From Geobacter sp. DSM 9736 (GTDB lineage: Bacteria; Desulfobacterota; Desulfuromonadia; Geobacterales; Geobacteraceae): a stretch of 64,000 nt of DNA. The DNA lies in contig NZ_LT896716.1 in the NCBI RefSeq assembly GCF_900187405.1, positions 682,001-746,000 on the forward strand. Direction: 5' to 3'. Under the pieces are notes generated by a model. It did no database searches and was not told the origin of the DNA. It saw nothing but the letters and a program-made list of their open reading frames with translations. Every line of letters starts with the position of its first letter. Positions within the stretch are counted from its first letter, which is position 1. The translations under genes and the position numbers were made by a program. Positions 59,194 to 64,000 of this stretch are shown here, piece after piece.

Positions 59194-61098
59194 ATGTCTC
59201 TGCTCAAGACCATAGATTCACCCCAGTCGCTGAAAGCATTATCCCCCAGGGAGCTGCAAGCTCTCGCCCAGGAGCTGCGCCAGGAAATAATAGCTACCTG
59301 TGCTGCCAATGGCGGGCATCTGGCTCCGAGCCTGGGCGTGGTTGAACTCACCCTCGCGCTTCATCGGGTATTCGAGTCGCCCCAGGACCGGATAGTCTGG
59401 GATGTGGGACACCAGGCTTACGCTCATAAACTGCTGACCGGACGCAGGGAGAGGTTCGCGACGCTGCGCACCTTCGGTGGGATCAGCGGGTTTCCCAAAC
59501 GCGCTGAGTCCCCTCACGATGTTTTCGATGTGGGGCACTCTTCAACCTCCATTTCCGCGGCCCTCGGGATGGCTGCGGCCCGTGATCTCAAGGGAGGACG
59601 GAACAAGGTTGTCGCCGTAATCGGCGACGGTTCCATGACCGGGGGAGTCGCCTATGAAGGACTCAACCATGCAGGGCACTTGAACAAGGACCTCGTCGTC
59701 ATCCTCAATGACAACGAGATGTCCATCGCAGAAAATGTCGGCGCCCTCTCCAATTTTCTCAGCCGCTCCATCACGAGCGAGTTCGTTCACAAGATAAAGA
59801 AAGATGTTGAAGGTTTTCTGGAAGGACTGGATGGCCTCGGCCGGGGCATGCTGAAAGTAGCCAAGCGTGCCGAGGAGTCGCTCAAGGGGCTTTTCACACC
59901 GGGAATGCTGTTCGAGGCGTTCGGGTTCGAATACATCGGTCCCATAGACGGGCACGACATTGAAGAACTTACAAGGACTCTGGAGAACGTCAGGCGGTTC
60001 GACGACGCGGTGCTGATCCACGTGCTCACCCGGAAAGGAAAGGGGTATTCTCCGGCGGAAGAGAACCCGTCACTCTTTCATGGCGTCGGCCCTTTTGAAG
60101 TATCGAGCGGAAAGATACTGAAAGGGAAGGGGGGCGCTGCTTCATACACCGCGGTCTTCGGAGACACAATGAAGAAGATTGCCGCCGATGATGACAGGAT
60201 TGTGGCGATAACCGCTGCTATGCCCGACGGCACGGGGCTTGCCGGCTTCGGAAAAGATTATCCGGAAAGGTTTTTCGACGTCGGTATTGCTGAGCAGCAC
60301 GGCGTCACCTTTGCGGCCGGCCTTGCAGCCGGAGGGCTCAGGCCCGTTTTTGCGGTCTACTCATCCTTTCTGCAACGGGCATACGATCAGGTATTCCACG
60401 ATGTCTGTCTTCAGAACCTGCCGGTCACTTTCGCCATCGACCGGGCCGGTGTGGTCGGCAGTGACGGGCCTACTCACCATGGGGTGTTCGATCTGAGCTA
60501 CCTTCGCCATCTTCCCAATATGATCCTGATGGCGCCGAAGGATGAGAATGAACTGCAGCACATGCTCTTCACCGCGGTTAACGGCAACGGGCCTGCAGCC
60601 GTCCGCTATCCGCGGGGAAACGGCTATGGCGTGCCGCTCGACCAGCAGCTCCATCAGGTTCCTCTCGGGAAGGGGGAGATGCTGCGCGGTGGAAGCGATG
60701 CCACTATTCTCGCCGTGGGTACCATGGTGCGTCCTTCGCTCGAAGCGGCGGCCATCCTTGCCGGAGAAGGGATAGAGGTGTCCGTCTGCAATGCGAGATT
60801 CATCAAGCCCCTCGACTCCGAGCTCATCCTGGCCGAGGCCCGACGGACAGGTGTACTCTGCACGGTAGAGGAAAATGTCCTTCAGGGTGGATTCGGGTCA
60901 GCGGTTCTGGAGTTGCTTGAGGAGGCAGAGATGCCTGGGGTACGGGTGGCACGCCTCGGGTACCCGGACCGTTACGTGGAACAGGGTGAGCAGCCGGAGC
61001 TCCGCTCTATTTACGGGCTGGATACGGGCGGCATAGCATCGGCGGTAAGAAGCCTTGTGACCTCCGATGACTGGAAAACTGCACGGGGTGAACAGTAG
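59194..61098 (+). CDS. dxs: 1-deoxy-D-xylulose-5-phosphate synthase
   Basis: A 634-residue thiamine-diphosphate enzyme: [17 protein letters not shown], the ThDP motif [18 protein letters not shown], then [13 protein letters not shown], and the transketolase-like half with [17 protein letters not shown] and [18 protein letters not shown]. First step of the MEP isoprenoid route. It begins 19 bases after ispA. Geobacter often has two dxs copies; whether another exists here cannot be seen. Confidence 0.96.
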   Translation: MSLLKTIDSPQSLKALSPRELQALAQELRQEIIATCAANGGHLAPSLGVVELTLALHRVFESPQDRIVWDVGHQAYAHKLLTGRRERFATLRTFGGISGFPKRAESPHDVFDVGHSSTSISAALGMAAARDLKGGRNKVVAVIGDGSMTGGVAYEGLNHAGHLNKDLVVILNDNEMSIAENVGALSNFLSRSITSEFVHKIKKDVEGFLEGLDGLGRGMLKVAKRAEESLKGLFTPGMLFEAFGFEYIGPIDGHDIEELTRTLENVRRFDDAVLIHVLTRKGKGYSPAEENPSLFHGVGPFEVSSGKILKGKGGAASYTAVFGDTMKKIAADDDRIVAITAAMPDGTGLAGFGKDYPERFFDVGIAEQHGVTFAAGLAAGGLRPVFAVYSSFLQRAYDQVFHDVCLQNLPVTFAIDRAGVVGSDGPTHHGVFDLSYLRHLPNMILMAPKDENELQHMLFTAVNGNGPAAVRYPRGNGYGVPLDQQLHQVPLGKGEMLRGGSDATILAVGTMVRPSLEAAAILAGEGIEVSVCNARFIKPLDSELILAEARRTGVLCTVEENVLQGGFGSAVLELLEEAEMPGVRVARLGYPDRYVEQGEQPELRSIYGLDTGGIASAVRSLVTSDDWKTARGEQ

Positions 61099-61165
61099 CG
61101 AGGCGGATGAAGCATCCGGATCGGGTTTCAAAGTGCGCCTCGGGAAAGTGTGCTATAGTTTCGCC

Positions 61166-61453
61166 ATGACCTACACGGAACTGAGAGACGCACTGGAAAC
61201 CTTCAAATTGTCGGATCGGGCGACCCTCTGCGAGATCAAGAGCAGGCACCGTGAACTGGTCAAGCTGCACCATCCTGACTGCGGCGCGCCCACGGAACCG
61301 GGTTTGATCTCCCGCATCAATGCCTCGTACGCTGTTCTTCTCGCCTATGTGAACAATTACCGCTTTTCTTTTGCCGAGGATGAGTTTTACATCCAGAATC
61401 CGGACGAACAGCTCTCCCGCCGCTTCGCTGATCCTTTATGGGGGGAGAGGTGA
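61166..61453 (+). CDS. Minimal J-domain protein
   Basis: A 95-residue protein with a J-domain: helix II REL..., the HPD motif at 36-38 (LVKLHHPDCGA) and helix III (ISRINASYAVLLAYVNNY). No Gly/Phe region or zinc domain. It would stimulate a DnaK ATPase. The frame is open to 61067, overlapping dxs, but the family begins near MTYTELRDAL. TATAGT just upstream could be a -10 box. Confidence 0.72.
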   Translation: MTYTELRDALETFKLSDRATLCEIKSRHRELVKLHHPDCGAPTEPGLISRINASYAVLLAYVNNYRFSFAEDEFYIQNPDEQLSRRFADPLWGER

Positions 61454-61455
61454 CG

Positions 61456-62730
61456 ATGGTACGTTACTTTTTCCCAGAAGCTTTCGTGCGTGTCCTATTC
61501 GCCGGCTTCCTTATTCTCTCCTGCACATCCCCGCCGGCCTCAGCCGACGATCCAATTTCTCTCAACAACTACGCTAACGAACTCCTCAAGAAGCAAGAGT
61601 ATGAGAAAGCCCTGGAACAGCTCCGGAAGGCCTTCAGCTTGTATCCGTATGAGCCGACCCTGCGCAGGAACCTTGCGGAGGCGTACGCCTACGTCGGGAA
61701 TCGGCAACTGGAGAAGAACTCGTACGAGGAGGCCGCCGCCACCTTTGACCGGGCCCGCGAGCTTTTCCCGGATGAGGTCAAATACGTGATGATGCGGGGG
61801 GTGGCGCTCTACCTTGCCAAAAACTACGATGCTGCCCAGATCGAGCTTGAGCGGGCACGAAGTAACGGGGGGGAAACAGCCGAGGTCCTGTTCTTCCTCG
61901 GACGTGCTCGCTACGACACCGGGAGCCTTTCAGGAGCCATCGAGTTGTGGGAGCAAGCCCTTCAGTTGGATCCGACAAGGAAGGTGATTCAGGAGGCACT
62001 GGAAAAGGCGCGCAGGGAGTCCAAGGTGGAGGCAGGGATGGACAGAGGCTACAGTTCCCGCTTCACCGTTTCCTACGATACTGGCACCAGCTCCGATCTC
62101 GCCGACAGTATCCTTTCCACCCTCGAAGATGCCTACAATCAGGTAGGTTCCGATCTTTCCCATTTTCCCACCTCGCGTGTCCCGCTGATAATCTATACGA
62201 AGAAGGACTACCGCACCATAACGACGAGCCCGGAGTGGTCCGGAGGCCTGTATGACGGGAAAATCCGCCTTCCGGTTGGGGGGGCGAGCAAGCTGACTCC
62301 CTTGCTGCAAGGTGTTCTGTTCCACGAATATACCCATGTCGTTGTCCAGGAACTGGCGGCCGGAAGGTGCCCTACCTGGTTGAACGAGGGGCTTGCGGAA
62401 TATGAGGAACGCCGTGTCTTCGAAAGGCCCCTCACTGAGCTGAAACGCAGGATTCGGCAAGGCAGTGTGTTGTCCTTCGATACGCTGGAAAGATCCTTTG
62501 CGTCCCTTGCGACAAATGACGTAGTACTGGCCTACGAGCAGAGCTATTCGCTGGTGTCCTACATGATCTCGACATACGGCTGGCACAAGGTGCGGGATAT
62601 TCTTGTCAACCTGGGCGCCGGAATGAATCAGGAATCCGCCGTAACAGCAGCTCTGGAGGATTTCGGTCTGGATTTCCGGAAGGTGGTGGAGGAATGGACA
62701 GCGTTCGCGGCAAAGGAATTCGCGGAGTAG
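61456..62730 (+). CDS. TPR protein with peptidase-MA metalloprotease domain
   Basis: A 424-residue exported protein: hydrophobic N-terminus with LILSC near residue 20, TPR repeats at about 30-185 (LLKKQEYEKALEQLRKAFSL, NSYEEAAATFDRARELF), and a C-terminal gluzincin domain with HEYTH at about 289-293 and the downstream Glu in PTWLNEGLAEYEE. Fits the peptidase-MA (DUF2265-like) family. Predicted zinc protease of the periplasm or outer membrane; target unknown. GAGGTGACG precedes the ATG. Confidence 0.82.
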   Translation: MVRYFFPEAFVRVLFAGFLILSCTSPPASADDPISLNNYANELLKKQEYEKALEQLRKAFSLYPYEPTLRRNLAEAYAYVGNRQLEKNSYEEAAATFDRARELFPDEVKYVMMRGVALYLAKNYDAAQIELERARSNGGETAEVLFFLGRARYDTGSLSGAIELWEQALQLDPTRKVIQEALEKARRESKVEAGMDRGYSSRFTVSYDTGTSSDLADSILSTLEDAYNQVGSDLSHFPTSRVPLIIYTKKDYRTITTSPEWSGGLYDGKIRLPVGGASKLTPLLQGVLFHEYTHVVVQELAAGRCPTWLNEGLAEYEERRVFERPLTELKRRIRQGSVLSFDTLERSFASLATNDVVLAYEQSYSLVSYMISTYGWHKVRDILVNLGAGMNQESAVTAALEDFGLDFRKVVEEWTAFAAKEFAE

Positions 62731-62739
62731 AGGTTTATA

Positions 62740-62768
62740 TTGACAGGTGACGGTTTCTGGTCTAATAA
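62740..62768 (+). promoter_or_regulatory. Sigma-70-type promoter of the Rrf2 gene
   Basis: TTGACA at 62740-62745 and TAATAA at 62763-62768 are separated by 17 bases, 28 bases ahead of the start codon. The best-matched promoter in the window by eye. Confidence 0.7.
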
Positions 62769-62796
62769 GAGACAAAATCGGTCCTAAAGGTGTTTT

Positions 62797-63225
62797 ATGA
62801 TGGAGCTGACCCGCAAGGGTGAATATGCAATCAGGGGCATTATCTATCTGGCGCGCCTCCCTAAGGGGAAGGTAGCGCTCATCAGCGAGATTGCGGAAGC
62901 CACGTGCGTTCCGCAAACATTCCTGGCAAAGATATTCCAGAGCTTCGCAAAACTCGGCCTAGTCAACTCCTACCGCGGCACTGGCGGTGGATTCGTTCTT
63001 GGCAGGCCGCCGGGGCAGATCACTCTGCGGGAGGTCGTGGAGGCGGTTGAGGGTCCCATCATGCCGAACCGTTGCCTGATAGCTGATGGTGGGTGCGATC
63101 ATGACAGAAAGTGTCTTGTTCACCCCGTGTGGCGGAAAGTGCAGCAGGAAGTTATTTCTATTCTCGACGGAGTCAGCATCGAGGATCTGGCGCGCGAGGT
63201 GGCCGACGGCGTCAACAGAAGCTAG
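62797..63225 (+). CDS. Rrf2 family transcriptional regulator
   Basis: A 142-residue winged-helix regulator: MELTRKGEYAIRGIIYLARL, then EIAEATCVPQTFLAKIFQSF and the wing LVNSYRGTGGGFVLGRP. Three Cys near residues 89, 96 and 102 followed by His (CLIADGGCDHDRKCLVH) suit an iron-sulfur cluster as in IscR or NsrR, with slightly wider first spacing. Possible redox, NO or Fe-S sensor. No isc genes are in the window. Confidence 0.88.
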   Translation: MMELTRKGEYAIRGIIYLARLPKGKVALISEIAEATCVPQTFLAKIFQSFAKLGLVNSYRGTGGGFVLGRPPGQITLREVVEAVEGPIMPNRCLIADGGCDHDRKCLVHPVWRKVQQEVISILDGVSIEDLAREVADGVNRS

Positions 63226-63413
63226 AGCAGTAAAAGAAATTTTAGTGAATTTAAAGTAATAATACTTGAGTTACTCAGGGATCCCGATGTGGCGGCAGAA
63301 GTTCACGCATGTACGGTCACGGTACCAGCAGTAGCTGGGGGAGTGCTTTCTGATGTGGATTTAAACTCTCATTAAAGTAAAGCTTTTTCAGGGTGTGGCC
63401 GATAAGCAAACAA

Positions 63414-64000
63414 ATGTCCAATGTCCCTGGAAATTACGTGACAAGATCCTTCAGAATACCGCTGCTTATAGCATGCATCTACGCACTTTTCGGGTCGTTG
63501 TGGGTTTATGTTTCCGACGACATCCTCTTCAAGGTGACGGAGGATTCGATCCGTCTGACTCGCCTGGCGACGCTCAAAGGGCTCTCTTACGTCGCATTCA
63601 CCACATTTCTCCTCTACTATGCGGTTCGCGTTCCTCTTCGGAAGCTCTTCAAGGTCGAGCTGGAGCTGAAAAGCCAGAAGAAGGAACTTGAGATGGCTCT
63701 GGCGCGGATGGCGGAGGAAAAAGCAAAAACCGAATCCATAATCGCCGGAATAGCCGACGGTATATCCATCCATGATGCCGACTATCGCATCATCTATCAG
63801 AACGAGGCTTTGCAGAACCTTCTGGGAAACCATGTAGGCAAACACTGTTTTCAAGCCTATCGCGGCAAAACTGAGGTTTGCGGAGACTGCGTTCTCGGAG
63901 ATATGTTCAGGGACGGCAAGACACGAAGGATCGAACGCACCGCGATCATCGGGAATAAGAAATTCTATCTCGACAATACCGTCTCCCCGATCCGCAATGC
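63414..64000 (+). CDS. Membrane PAS-domain sensor protein (truncated by window end)
   Basis: The frame runs open from ATG 63414 to the last base, 195 residues. Two membrane helices (about 14-34, IPLLIACIYALFGSLWVYV, and 55-70, GLSYVAFTTFLLYYAVRV) are followed by a signalling helix and a PAS domain (SIIAGIADGISIHDADYRII, then YQNEALQNLLGNHVGKHCFQ). HCFQAY...VCGDC (two Cys in CxxC) is typical of PAS domains in Geobacter sensor kinases. The output domain lies beyond the window. Probably a histidine kinase or GGDEF protein. Confidence 0.8.
   Translation, partial: MSNVPGNYVTRSFRIPLLIACIYALFGSLWVYVSDDILFKVTEDSIRLTRLATLKGLSYVAFTTFLLYYAVRVPLRKLFKVELELKSQKKELEMALARMAEEKAKTESIIAGIADGISIHDADYRIIYQNEALQNLLGNHVGKHCFQAYRGKTEVCGDCVLGDMFRDGKTRRIERTAIIGNKKFYLDNTVSPIRN

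Overview
The window looks like a chromosomal segment of a Geobacter-type member of the Desulfuromonadota (Geobacteraceae or a close relative). The evidence is combined: moderately high GC, several multiheme c-type cytochromes, two GEMM-I cyclic-dinucleotide riboswitches, large NHL/RCC1 surface proteins, and a gene order (atypical type II secretion genes, then ftsE-ftsX, an EnvC-like gene, ctpA, xseA-xseB-ispA-dxs) that I remember as typical of Geobacter. That synteny is from memory and was not searched.

Layout. 1-0.73 kb: a non-coding composite inverted-repeat element. 0.73-8.7 kb: small unlinked genes, among them an outer-membrane beta-barrel gene and an AsmA/DUF748-like gene that each sit behind a minus-strand GEMM-I riboswitch. 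Also here are a hotdog thioesterase, yaeQ, a Nudix hydrolase, a BioD-like ATPase and a hemerythrin-like protein. 8.8-14.2 kb: a flavodiiron protein, a parvulin, a stand-alone HEAAH (M41-like) protein, and ftsH. 14.3-24.9 kb: two giant exported repeat proteins flanking a tetraheme cytochrome. One has 12+6 NHL and 7 RCC1 repeats, the other 14 RCC1 repeats, and both end in a related C-terminal module. 25-30.7 kb: mutL-miaA-hfq, a DUF512 radical-SAM protein and a tRNA nucleotidyltransferase/poly(A) polymerase family gene, followed by tRNA-Gly(CCC) and tRNA-Asp(GTC).

31.2-35.5 kb: a glycosyltransferase, a small membrane protein, an NHL lipoprotein and three multiheme cytochromes, two of which carry CX3CH motifs as well as CXXCH. 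35.6-44.8 kb: an atypical type II secretion/type IV pilus-like system (F, E, PilM, PilN, PilO, PilP-like, secretin, two pseudopilins). Its secretin ends in a cohesin-like domain. 44.9-49.1 kb: ftsE, ftsX, an EnvC-like factor with a degenerate LytM site, and a CtpA protease. 49.3-53.9 kb: an apparently inserted accessory cluster: a SARP/BTAD-type regulator with a perfect palindrome at its start, two Gly-tethered lipoproteins sharing a domain, and a protein with a cohesin-like N-terminus and a dockerin/EF-hand-like calcium loop. 54-61.1 kb: a YibQ-type deacetylase-like protein, a ParA-like ATPase with an unusual Cys-containing C-terminus, xseA, xseB, ispA and dxs. 61.1-64 kb: a minimal J-domain protein, a TPR/peptidase-MA protein, an Rrf2-type regulator, and a membrane PAS sensor cut by the window edge.

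How it fits together (inference): the middle of the window encodes export and surface electron-transfer machinery. The most unusual candidate system is the cohesin-tailed secretin together with the nearby cohesin-like and dockerin-like exported proteins, which could form a non-cellulosomal calcium-dependent surface assembly. Cyclic-dinucleotide control is a second theme: two GEMM riboswitches plus an MshEN-like N-terminal domain on the secretion ATPase.
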